DNA from: Desulfobacterales bacterium
GTDB lineage: Bacteria > Desulfobacterota > Desulfobacteria > Desulfobacterales > UBA11574
Length of the DNA: 12,221 nt
Assembly: GCA_030145595.1 (NCBI GenBank)
Contig: JAQYVG010000085.1
Location: forward strand, 1-12,221
Direction of reading: 5' to 3'
In this document: positions 1 to 6,776 of the stretch, piece after piece
Layout of the letters: every line of letters starts with the position of its first letter
Numbering within the stretch: position 1 is the stretch's first letter
Notes under the pieces: generated by a model
Told to the model about the DNA's origin: nothing
Database searches by the model: none
The model's input: the letters and a program-made list of their open reading frames with translations, nothing else
Position numbers and translations under genes: made by a program

Positions 1-74
1 TTAGTACGTCGAGGGCGGAAACCCGCGGAGAACGCCGCTCATCGGAAAAATAGCCATTTATGGATGGAAACTAA

Positions 75-1259
75 TTAGAAACGATCGATCAACTTATCAA
101 TCAAATAAGTACTCTCCCGCATAGCCTGCTCGCTAAAAGAGCCGAACCAGTCTGCGATTTTTTTAAACTCAGCGCAAAACATCTCTTTATCACCCTTTTC
201 GATCATGGAAAGATTTTCTGCCATGGAGGCCAGATAGTCTTTCAGCAGGACGCGCCGCTGAGGAGAAGCGAATATGATTTCAGAGTACAACAAGGGGTCT
301 TGGGCGAAAAGCCGTCCCACCATGCCCAGCTCAAGACGATAAATGGGACTGGAAAATTCGAGCGTGCGAGTCAGATCGATATTACGGCGGTACAAAAACT
401 GACCAAACGCGAAAGTTGCAAAATGCCGCAGCGTTTGAACGATGGCCATAATATCATCATGCTCTTTGGCATTTACTTCCAGGGGAATGCAACCCCAAAG
501 GCTGAACTGGTCGATCAGCCATTGGCAATCCTGGTGATCCCTGCCGGGAGTGACCACAACGATCTGTTTGTCCATGGTTGAAGTGGCCGGGCCAAATAGT
601 GGATGCAAACCGATAACCGGTCCTTGATGAGCTTTAAGCATGGCAGTTAAAGGCGGTTGCTTGATACTGGTAACATCAGCCAAAACACAATCAGCGGGCA
701 GATGCGGACCAAGTTTCAGGGCCACTGCGCCGGTTACCTCGATGGGCACACTGATTATCGCCAGTTTAATGCCGGCGCACAGTTTGCCGACATGCGGCCA
801 GTCGTCTTGATCCAGAAGGCGTACTTTGTAACCGGCATCGGAAAACCATCGCTGAAAATATTGTCCCATGCTCCCCCGGCCGCCGACGAGAAGAACGGTT
901 GCATCGTCACGGACACCTTTTTTAGCCATTCGAGCTGTTTGTTCTGCCCGGGATTGGCGCAGGATAAGCCGGTAAAGCTCTTCAACGTAATCCGGGTCGA
1001 GTCCGGCATCATCTCCCTGAATACGCCTGTCGGAGATCAGGTTTTCTTCCCGCGCCGGATGGTAGACTGGAATATTATATGCTTTTTTCAGGGATAATAC
1101 ACTCTGGACCTCAAGTTGACGTTTTGCAAGCAGAGTGACGATTTGACGATCAATGTTATCGATTTGCAGTCGTAAATCTTCAAGTTTTTGCTCGGTATCA
1201 CGGCCTGCTTTATTTTCTGCCGACAACCGGGATGTTTGCTTTGAATGATCAGTCTTCAT
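75..1259 (-). CDS. tyrA: Bifunctional chorismate mutase / prephenate dehydrogenase (T-protein)
   Basis: The 394-residue protein should convert chorismate to prephenate and then, with NAD+, to 4-hydroxyphenylpyruvate for tyrosine synthesis in the cytoplasm. Residues about 25-110 look like an AroQ-type helical chorismate mutase (LRLQIDNIDRQIVTLLAKR). Residues about 120-390 are the dehydrogenase: a dinucleotide-binding loop VGGRGSMG (125-132), GLHPLFGP with the likely catalytic His219, and LRHFATFA and SSPIYRLE farther on. By eye it resembles the E. coli T-protein (373 residues) along its whole length, with about 20 extra polar residues at the N-terminus. On the minus strand a GGAAG ribosome-binding site lies just upstream of the chosen ATG. 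It diverges from the lipoprotein gene. The 74 bp beyond its stop hold only a 13-codon open frame that I do not call as a gene. Confidence 0.95.
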   Translation of the reverse strand: MKTDHSKQTSRLSAENKAGRDTEQKLEDLRLQIDNIDRQIVTLLAKRQLEVQSVLSLKKAYNIPVYHPAREENLISDRRIQGDDAGLDPDYVEELYRLILRQSRAEQTARMAKKGVRDDATVLLVGGRGSMGQYFQRWFSDAGYKVRLLDQDDWPHVGKLCAGIKLAIISVPIEVTGAVALKLGPHLPADCVLADVTSIKQPPLTAMLKAHQGPVIGLHPLFGPATSTMDKQIVVVTPGRDHQDCQWLIDQFSLWGCIPLEVNAKEHDDIMAIVQTLRHFATFAFGQFLYRRNIDLTRTLEFSSPIYRLELGMVGRLFAQDPLLYSEIIFASPQRRVLLKDYLASMAENLSMIEKGDKEMFCAEFKKIADWFGSFSEQAMRESTYLIDKLIDRF

Positions 1260-1544
1260 TATACTTCCAGTTTCAAAGGTCTCTTAATGGTGTTGAGATT
1301 TAGCGTTTTGCTTGATTATATACTGATATATCAACCTGTTAGAGGTAAATCGCGCAACTTCTCACAAGTGTGGGTGATCATTGTAGATATCATATTCATT
1401 GAGTATTTGGCAAGGGTCAGCCTGAATATTTAAATTCCATTTTTGAAAATCAAGATGTCTGGTGCAGGTTGATCTTGCCTTTGTTGTCAAATCAGAGTAA
1501 ATACTGTGGACTTATATGGACTTTCACGAACAATGTGCTTAGAA
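1260..1544. promoter_or_regulatory. Divergent intergenic region with candidate promoters
   Basis: This stretch separates tyrA (-) from the lipoprotein gene (+) and must hold at least the lipoprotein promoter. Two plus-strand matches to sigma70 spacing are visible: TTGAGA (1293-1298), 17 bp, TTATAT (1316-1321); and TTGCCT (1475-1480), 17 bp, TAAATA (1498-1503). The second would start transcription about 35 bp before the ATG at 1545, excluding the earlier in-frame ATG at 1506. Neither is a strong match in such AT-rich DNA. I see no convincing operator and no minus-strand promoter for tyrA. Confidence 0.3.
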
Positions 1545-3635
1545 ATGAAATTAACAAGACCAATCGCCATAATATTGCTGCTGCTGCAGATCGTTATTGG
1601 GGGCTGTCTGCCCAAAACAACTGTTTCAACTGTTCCCGTAGAGGCCGGCCCCGGATGGGAACTCTTTTCAAAGGCTGAAAAATTGTTTCAGGCAAAGTCT
1701 TACCAGGAAGCCCGTGAGGCCTATAATGAATACATTGCCCGGTTTCCGGACGGGACACTGGCCGCCGGTGCTTATTTAAAAATAGGGGCTATCCATGCGG
1801 CTCTTGGCAGTAACTCAAAGGCGCGTGATGTTTACCAACTACTGATTGCCGAATATCCGGGCAGTCCAGTTGCCCAGGATGCCCGGGTGGGAATCCTGAT
1901 CAGCTATTACAACGAAGGCATGTATTCAGTGGTTATCGAGCAGGCGGCCGACTTTCTCAAAGGAACTGTTACCAGAGCACCTTATTTCAGGACGCATCAA
2001 CTTTTGGGGGATACTTATTTAGCCATGGGCTCCCCGGTTGATGCCGTAACTAACTATGTCTTGGCATATAAAAAAGCAAAGGATTCAGAAAAAAAGGGTG
2101 TTATTTCCCGGCTCGAGGAGGCTCTTGCCCAGCTTGATTCAGAAGAGTTCGTCTTTCTTCTAAACCGCACGGATGATGGGTTTCCGGCCGGTTACCTCCT
2201 GTACCAGCTAGGGCTCAACCACCTGGAAGAAGAAGATTACGATGATGCTGAAAGAGTGCTGTCAATCTTTATCGAAAATTTCCCAGGGCATGAGAAAAGC
2301 CAACAGGCTCAAATTCTGCTTGAAACGATCAGCATAGAGTCCGTCTATAGCCGTTACACCATAGGATGTTTGCTGCCTTTTAGCGGCCGTTACGGAGCAT
2401 ATGGCTACCGGGCACTCAAAGGAGTTGAACTCGCTCTGAAACGTTTCAGTTCCCAAAATGTCGACCATGCGATCAAGATAATCTTTAAAGACACAGGGTC
2501 TGATCCTGATAAAGCCGCTGAAGCTGTAAAAGAACTGTTCAAAGAGAATGTCGCCGCCATTATCGGTCCGCTGGTTACAGCCGAAACCGCTGGTGTAGAG
2601 GCTCAACACAGCAGGATCCCCATCATCACTTTAACCCAAAAAGAAGATATTACTCAGATCGGCGACTATGTCTTCAGAAATTTTTTCACCCCCGCAATGC
2701 AGGTAAAAACCATTTTATCTTTTGCCGTTGAATCGCTCGGGCTGCAACGTTTTGCAATCCTTTATCCTGACGAAAATTATGGAAAGACCTTTATGAATTT
2801 ATTCTGGGATGAAGTGCTTGCCTATGGAGGCAAAATTGTCGGCGTTGAATCATACAACTCGGCACATACTGATTTTGCCGATCCCATCAAAAAACTCGTG
2901 GGGCTTTATTATGAAGTACCTGAGGATCTTCAAGCCGAGATGAATCGGGCATATGAGGATGAAAATAATCTGGACCTGATCGATAGTTTTATCGATATGG
3001 CCTTACAGTTTGCATTCGATACCAATGATAATGACCAAGCGGAAGAACCAGCGGAAGAACCAGCTCAAGAGCCGGCTGATGAAGAAACAAAAGAGACTGA
3101 TCAGAAAGATGAAGAGGAAAAAGAACCTGAACCCATTATTGACTTTGATGCCGTTTTCATCCCTGATGCACCCTCGAAGTCCGGACTAATTATACCTCAA
3201 CTGGCATATTATGATGTTAAGGACACCTATCTTTTCGGCACCAATTTGTGGCATTCCGACAATCTGATCGAGATGTCGCGTCAATATGCTCAGGGTGCCA
3301 TATTGACGGATGGTTTTTTTGCACAGAGCGCTTCAGCTAATGTAAAAGACTTTGTTAAAGATTTCCGAAAGACTTACGGGGAAAACCCGGGATTCATTGA
3401 GGCCATCGCCTTTGACACCGCTATGATTCTATTTGAAATGGTAAGCCGGCCTGAAATTCGATATAGAAGCGCGCTTAAAAAAGGACTCATGCAGCTTAAC
3501 AACTACAAGGGGGTAACCGGTCTAACTTCATTTGACAGCAACGGAGAGGTAAATAAAAAATTGTTTCTTCTTCAAATTAAAGGCAAGGGTTTTGTCGAAT
3601 TAGAACGGCACGAACCAGTAAGCAGTGAACGGTGA
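1545..3635 (+). CDS. Outer-membrane-type lipoprotein: TPR-like helices plus periplasmic-binding fold (LpoA/YraM-like)
   Basis: The 696-residue product begins MKLTRPIAIILLLL and has a lipobox (IGGC, lipidated Cys21; the next residue is Leu, so outer-membrane sorting is expected). Residues about 35-260 contain TPR/BamD-like helical pairs (SYQEAREAYNEYIARFPDG; a later one near EEDYDDAERVLSIFIENFPG). From about residue 270 (YTIGCLLPFSGRYGAYG) it matches the Leu/Ile/Val-type periplasmic binding fold (Peripla_BP_6). This architecture is that of LpoA-type penicillin-binding-protein activators, so a role in peptidoglycan synthesis at the outer membrane is inferred; solute sensing is the alternative. 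An acidic low-complexity insert at about 494-530 interrupts the fold. Upstream in-frame ATGs exist (1506, 1533), but only the start at 1545 gives a clean signal peptide. No strong ribosome-binding site is seen. The last codons lie in the heptamer array. Confidence 0.85.
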   Translation: MKLTRPIAIILLLLQIVIGGCLPKTTVSTVPVEAGPGWELFSKAEKLFQAKSYQEAREAYNEYIARFPDGTLAAGAYLKIGAIHAALGSNSKARDVYQLLIAEYPGSPVAQDARVGILISYYNEGMYSVVIEQAADFLKGTVTRAPYFRTHQLLGDTYLAMGSPVDAVTNYVLAYKKAKDSEKKGVISRLEEALAQLDSEEFVFLLNRTDDGFPAGYLLYQLGLNHLEEEDYDDAERVLSIFIENFPGHEKSQQAQILLETISIESVYSRYTIGCLLPFSGRYGAYGYRALKGVELALKRFSSQNVDHAIKIIFKDTGSDPDKAAEAVKELFKENVAAIIGPLVTAETAGVEAQHSRIPIITLTQKEDITQIGDYVFRNFFTPAMQVKTILSFAVESLGLQRFAILYPDENYGKTFMNLFWDEVLAYGGKIVGVESYNSAHTDFADPIKKLVGLYYEVPEDLQAEMNRAYEDENNLDLIDSFIDMALQFAFDTNDNDQAEEPAEEPAQEPADEETKETDQKDEEEKEPEPIIDFDAVFIPDAPSKSGLIIPQLAYYDVKDTYLFGTNLWHSDNLIEMSRQYAQGAILTDGFFAQSASANVKDFVKDFRKTYGENPGFIEAIAFDTAMILFEMVSRPEIRYRSALKKGLMQLNNYKGVTGLTSFDSNGEVNKKLFLLQIKGKGFVELERHEPVSSER
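3039..3086 (+). repeat. In-frame 12-bp minisatellite coding AEEP-type repeats
   Basis: Two identical 12-mers (gcggaagaacca at 3039 and 3051) are followed by two diverged units at 3063 and 3075. They encode AEEP, AEEP, AQEP and ADEE inside the acidic insert of the lipoprotein. Because the unit is a multiple of three, gain or loss of copies would keep the frame. Confidence 0.8.
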
Positions 3636-3829
3636 CCAGCAAACAGTATGCAGTGATCAGTTATCAGTGAGTAGCAACCAGGAACGATTAACTATCAACC
3701 CGTAACTCGTAACCCGCAACCCGTAACTCGCAACCCGCAACCCGTAACTCGTAACCCGTAACTCGTAACCCGTAACCCGTAACTCGCAACCCGTAACCCG
3801 CAACCCGTAACTCGAAAACAGTAACTCAA
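3613..3829. repeat. Heptanucleotide tandem array, 31 units in register
   Basis: Every 7 bp from 3613 to 3829 falls in one phase (217 bp, 31 units). The first eight units are mostly of the type NANCAGT (3613-3668), four transitional units follow (3669-3696), then 17 near-identical units AACYCGY (3697-3815), and the last two (3816-3829) are degenerate, the first of them returning to the CAGT type. The combined consensus is close to RACYMGT. The array begins inside the lipoprotein gene, supplies its TGA (3633-3635), and ends 4 bp before the waaA ATG. On the minus strand the core reads as GGGTTAC/GAGTTAC units, a series of G-runs spaced by 4 nt. Comparable heptanucleotide families are known as STRRs in cyanobacteria; I do not know a named family for this one. 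Confidence 0.95.
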
Positions 3830-3833
3830 CCTG

Positions 3834-5141
3834 ATGAACCTGGCCTATAGAGTATATAGCTTCCTTAGTTCTATCATTTTTATAGTCTTTTTTCCTCCAT
3901 TCTGGTTATATACCCGCCTCAGCGGACGCTATAGCGCCAATTTGAACCAGCGTTTGGGACTATACTCTGACGAACTTGTAGAGAGCATTGCCGGATCGCC
4001 TCGAATCTGGATTCATGCTGTTTCAGTGGGAGAGGTAAGTGCCGCTATGGCCGTTATTGAATCTCTTTTTCTGCTGATGCCGGATTGCGCCGTCATCCTT
4101 TCAACCACGACAGAACATGGCCAGGCATTTGCCAAAGACAAACTGGGATCACGTGCTGTTTGCATATATGCACCGGTCGATTTTGTCATCTCTGTTCGCA
4201 ACGCCTTGGCAGCTCTTGAGCCGGACGTTCTGGTCTGTCTGGAGACCGAAATATGGCCGAACTGGCTGCTTGAAGCCAAACGAATGCGGATAAAAACAGC
4301 CCTGGTTAACGGCAGAATTTCCGTGCGCTCCATAAAGGGATACTTAAAGATTCGGCCATTAATAAAGGCAACATTAAAACATATTAGCGCCTTTAGCATG
4401 ATTCGCCAGGCTGATGCGCAGCGGATAGAAATGATGGGAGCACCACCAGCTAAAATCGAAATAAACGGGAATGCAAAATATGATCTGCTGCTTCAAAATA
4501 CGGATACATCTGTCCAAACAAAAATGGAGAGGCTTTTTTGCTTGAAAGGAGGCCGGCCGGTTTTTGTGGCGGGAAGTACTCGCAGCTCGGAAGAAGAAAT
4601 CGTTCTCGATGTTTATGAAAAAATTCTCCGCTCTGTACCCGAAACCCTGCTTATTATCGCCCCAAGGCATGTACAGCGGGCGCATCAAATTTCCACACTG
4701 GTTAAGGACCGGGGATTTTCATGCCAGTTCAAAACAGATCTAAACAGAAATGGTTTGCGGACGGCATCGATCGTAATCATTGACACCATTGGAGACCTGC
4801 AGGCCGTTTACAGTGTCGCTTCAGTCGTTTTTTGTGGCGGGAGTCTGGTCCCGCTGGGTGGGCAAAACGTTTTAGAAGCCGCCGCCTGGAGCAAACCGGT
4901 ACTTTACGGTCCTTCAATGGAGGACTTCCTCGATGCCAAAGAGCTTCTCGATAAAACAGGCGGCGGCATCCAGGTAAAAGATGGGCGGGATCTGGCTGAA
5001 AAAGCTGTATATTATCTTACGAACCCGGATGCTGCTGATCGTATCGGAGCTTTGGCGAAAAAAGCGGTAATGTCAAACCATGGGGCTGCCGGCAAACACG
5101 CAGATGTAATCTATCGCCTCCTTAATCCGGATTTCTCATGA
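3834..5141 (+). CDS. waaA: 3-deoxy-D-manno-octulosonic acid (Kdo) transferase
   Basis: This 435-residue GT-B-fold enzyme (WaaA/KdtA family) transfers Kdo from CMP-Kdo to lipid IVA at the cytoplasmic face of the inner membrane. The N-terminus has a hydrophobic anchor (about residues 8-27, ending IVFFPPFWLYTRLSGRY) as in E. coli WaaA. HAVSVGEVSA carries Glu67, matching the family's catalytic base. LETEIWPNWL (136-145), APRH (276-279) and the nucleotide-sugar motif GGSLVPLGGQNVLEAA with Glu348 are present. Length is close to the usual 420-430. The number of Kdo residues added cannot be told from sequence. The ATG at 3834 is chosen because the anchor starts there, yet no Shine-Dalgarno sequence precedes it: the upstream DNA is the heptamer array. 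Its stop codon lies in an inverted repeat shared with the junction to the phosphofructokinase gene. Confidence 0.95.
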   Translation: MNLAYRVYSFLSSIIFIVFFPPFWLYTRLSGRYSANLNQRLGLYSDELVESIAGSPRIWIHAVSVGEVSAAMAVIESLFLLMPDCAVILSTTTEHGQAFAKDKLGSRAVCIYAPVDFVISVRNALAALEPDVLVCLETEIWPNWLLEAKRMRIKTALVNGRISVRSIKGYLKIRPLIKATLKHISAFSMIRQADAQRIEMMGAPPAKIEINGNAKYDLLLQNTDTSVQTKMERLFCLKGGRPVFVAGSTRSSEEEIVLDVYEKILRSVPETLLIIAPRHVQRAHQISTLVKDRGFSCQFKTDLNRNGLRTASIVIIDTIGDLQAVYSVASVVFCGGSLVPLGGQNVLEAAAWSKPVLYGPSMEDFLDAKELLDKTGGGIQVKDGRDLAEKAVYYLTNPDAADRIGALAKKAVMSNHGAAGKHADVIYRLLNPDFS

Positions 5142-5276
5142 AAAACATCAAACAAAATTGCAAATAGAACATCATCAATAAAGTCTCATGGAGTTTTACA
5201 GATAGCTGACTTCACAGATCGAGCAAAATATAGAATAATAAAAAGCGCTTGGTGTTTTTCATGAGAAATCCGGATT
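5124..5276. repeat. 28-bp inverted repeat (27/28 identical) bracketing 97 bp
   Basis: The left arm 5124-5151 is the reverse complement of the right arm 5249-5276 except for one position. The left arm includes the last codons and the TGA of waaA. The 97-bp interior is AT-rich, with no reading frame or RNA that I can recognise. No target-site duplication is visible outside the arms, so a mobile-element origin is not supported beyond the arms themselves. In RNA the arms could pair as a long 28-bp stem. Confidence 0.9.
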
Positions 5277-5296
5277 GTTCCGAATTTCTCATTTTA
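5261..5296 (+). terminator. Probable terminator at the waaA / phosphofructokinase convergence
   Basis: Stem 5261-5274 pairs with 5279-5292 (13 of 14 positions) around a TTGT loop and is followed by a short T run (5292-5295). It reuses the right arm of the 28-bp inverted repeat together with a third motif copy that contains the stop of the phosphofructokinase gene. It would end waaA transcripts on the plus strand. On the minus strand the same stem is followed about 15 nt later by CTTTTT, so it may work in both directions. Confidence 0.55.
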
Positions 5297-6608
5297 ATGA
5301 GCCCTGACCGGTGGCGCCCAGGACACTGAGCCACAATTTACCTTTGGGATTCACCTGCTTGCGCTTTCCTGCGGATGCACTCATAGGAAGATGTATAAAA
5401 TGGTTGTTCCAGCGGCCCACAAGTAGTTTTGTCTTTCCAGCCATGCCGGCATGTACGGCGTCCCGCCCTAAAAAATTGCAGAATACACGATCATTGGCGT
5501 TTGCAGGCAGGCTCCTTATCGTATAGCTGGGGTCAATATACTTAATGGATATTTCCAACTTTTTGGACATAAAATATGATTCTATTTTATTTTTAAGAAA
5601 AACTCCGATATCCTTAAGTCTGACATTTCCGGACTCATCACGGTCAACGTCCCCGCTTTCGAAATATTTTTGGCCGGCCCCTTCTGCCGCAACAATCACA
5701 GCATGGCTTCTGAGCTTCAGACGTTCGGCAAGGGCACTGAACAATCCTTTGGGGCCTTCCAGGTCAAAATCGACTTCCGGAATCAGTACAAAATTTACTT
5801 CCTGCCGGGCAAGGGCGGCGGTCGCGGCGATAAAACCCGAATGCCTGCCCATCAGCTTGATCAGACCAATACCGTTGGGATAGGCCTCGGCTTCGTTATG
5901 GGCTCCCTGAATGGCCTTGGTGGCTACATCGACAGCGGTTTCGAAACCAAAAGATCTCGATACCAGGTAGATATCATTATCAATGGTTTTAGGGATGCCA
6001 ATAATACTTATTTTTAGGCCCATTGCGGTGACGGCATCTGCTATTTTGGTCGCAGCCATAAGCGTCCCGTCTCCCCCGATCATAAAAAGGATGCCGATGT
6101 TCATCCTTTCCAGAGTGTCAACAACTTCGTCGATCGACTGAGGACCTCTTGAAGACCCGAGGATGGAACCGCCCATTTCGAGAATGTTGCCAACATTTTC
6201 GGGGTGAAGCTCCATGACATCGTGCCCATATTTCGGAATAAAGCCCTGCAGGCCGTACTTGAAGCCCAAAATGTTCTTGACACCGTAACCGTAGAACAGT
6301 TCCAGCACCATAGCTCGAATGATATCATTCAAACCGGGGCATAACCCGCCACATGTTACCAGGGCGCATCTTAACTTGCTGGGATCGAAATATATTTTTC
6401 TTCTGGGCCCGGCAAGTTCAAAAGAAGGAAAGTCTTTTCCTTTTTCAGCCAGCGTTATCAGGTCATCTAATTTTACATCGATTATAATCCTTTCGGAGTC
6501 ATTTACAAAACTTCGGCTGAAAGCCCCTTTTTCCCCTCTTTGGATCGGTGATGGTATTTTGGCCTTACCGAGGATCGGTATCGTGGTGTCAAATTCTGCG
6601 TAATGCAT
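5289..6608 (-). CDS. pfkA: 6-phosphofructokinase, long form (probably ATP-dependent)
   Basis: The 439-residue enzyme phosphorylates fructose 6-phosphate to the 1,6-bisphosphate. Motifs in order: GGLCPGLNDIIRAM (87-100, nucleotide loop), GSSRGPQ (151-157), GGDGT (178-182), PKTIDNDI (206-213, with Asp210 as the likely catalytic base), MGRHSGF (253-259) and PEVDFDLEG (277-285). At the two positions that separate phosphoryl donors it has Gly181 (ATP type) and Lys207 (frequent in PPi enzymes). This combination is known from the long ATP-dependent enzymes of plants and trypanosomatids, so ATP is favoured, but PPi cannot be excluded. About 80 residues precede the first motif, much longer than in E. 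coli PfkA (320 residues). GAGGA lies just upstream of the ATG on the minus strand. Its TGA sits inside a junction hairpin. kdsD lies 163 bp upstream on the same strand. Confidence 0.92.
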   Translation of the reverse strand: MHYAEFDTTIPILGKAKIPSPIQRGEKGAFSRSFVNDSERIIIDVKLDDLITLAEKGKDFPSFELAGPRRKIYFDPSKLRCALVTCGGLCPGLNDIIRAMVLELFYGYGVKNILGFKYGLQGFIPKYGHDVMELHPENVGNILEMGGSILGSSRGPQSIDEVVDTLERMNIGILFMIGGDGTLMAATKIADAVTAMGLKISIIGIPKTIDNDIYLVSRSFGFETAVDVATKAIQGAHNEAEAYPNGIGLIKLMGRHSGFIAATAALARQEVNFVLIPEVDFDLEGPKGLFSALAERLKLRSHAVIVAAEGAGQKYFESGDVDRDESGNVRLKDIGVFLKNKIESYFMSKKLEISIKYIDPSYTIRSLPANANDRVFCNFLGRDAVHAGMAGKTKLLVGRWNNHFIHLPMSASAGKRKQVNPKGKLWLSVLGATGQGSLK

Positions 6609-6671
6609 AAAATCCTCTTAGCTTAGTTCCTTGGCTATGTAATCTATGTTTTTATGCCGAAGCTTTTTTAA

Positions 6672-6776
6672 TTGCCACTAAGACACCAAGGCACGAAGAA
6701 AGAGTAATAATTTTATCCTTTGTGTCTTCGTGCCTTGGTGGCAAATAGTTTTTGGTTCCGGCTTGTCCGAGTTAGG
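6672..6776. repeat. Palindromic ~105-bp repeat, copy 1 (between kdsD and pfkA)
   Basis: Copy 1 matches 7804-7907 over its length with a 1-bp length difference. Two arms around 6672-6702 and 6720-6745 share the perfect 12-bp complement CCAAGGCACGAA / TTCGTGCCTTGG, and a non-palindromic tail (TTTTTGGTTCCGGCTTGTCC, then GTTAGG) follows. The arms are built of 8-bp units of the type ACNAAGRC. The tail supplies the stop codon of kdsD (6772-6774). The element lies 63 bp upstream of the pfkA ATG. Confidence 0.9.

Noticed and set aside
1..42. Short minus-strand frame ending at the left edge (13 codons)
   Set aside because: Too short, no recognisable product, and no ribosome-binding site seen.
1506..1544. 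Longer start for the lipoprotein gene
   Set aside because: The extra 13 residues would precede the positively charged start of a standard lipoprotein signal peptide, and a candidate promoter overlaps this point.
3613..3829. CRISPR array or telomere-like repeat
   Set aside because: Units are 7 bp and contiguous, with no spacers. The resemblance to telomeric G-rich repeats is only in composition, and housekeeping genes lie on both sides.
5124..5276. MITE or insertion-sequence remnant
   Set aside because: It has terminal inverted arms but no target-site duplication and no transposase remnant, and both arms touch gene ends. Kept only as an inverted repeat until a second genomic copy is shown.
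5545..6017. Two overlapping plus-strand open frames opposite pfkA
   Set aside because: Antisense shadows of a well-supported phosphofructokinase gene, with no motif and no ribosome-binding site.
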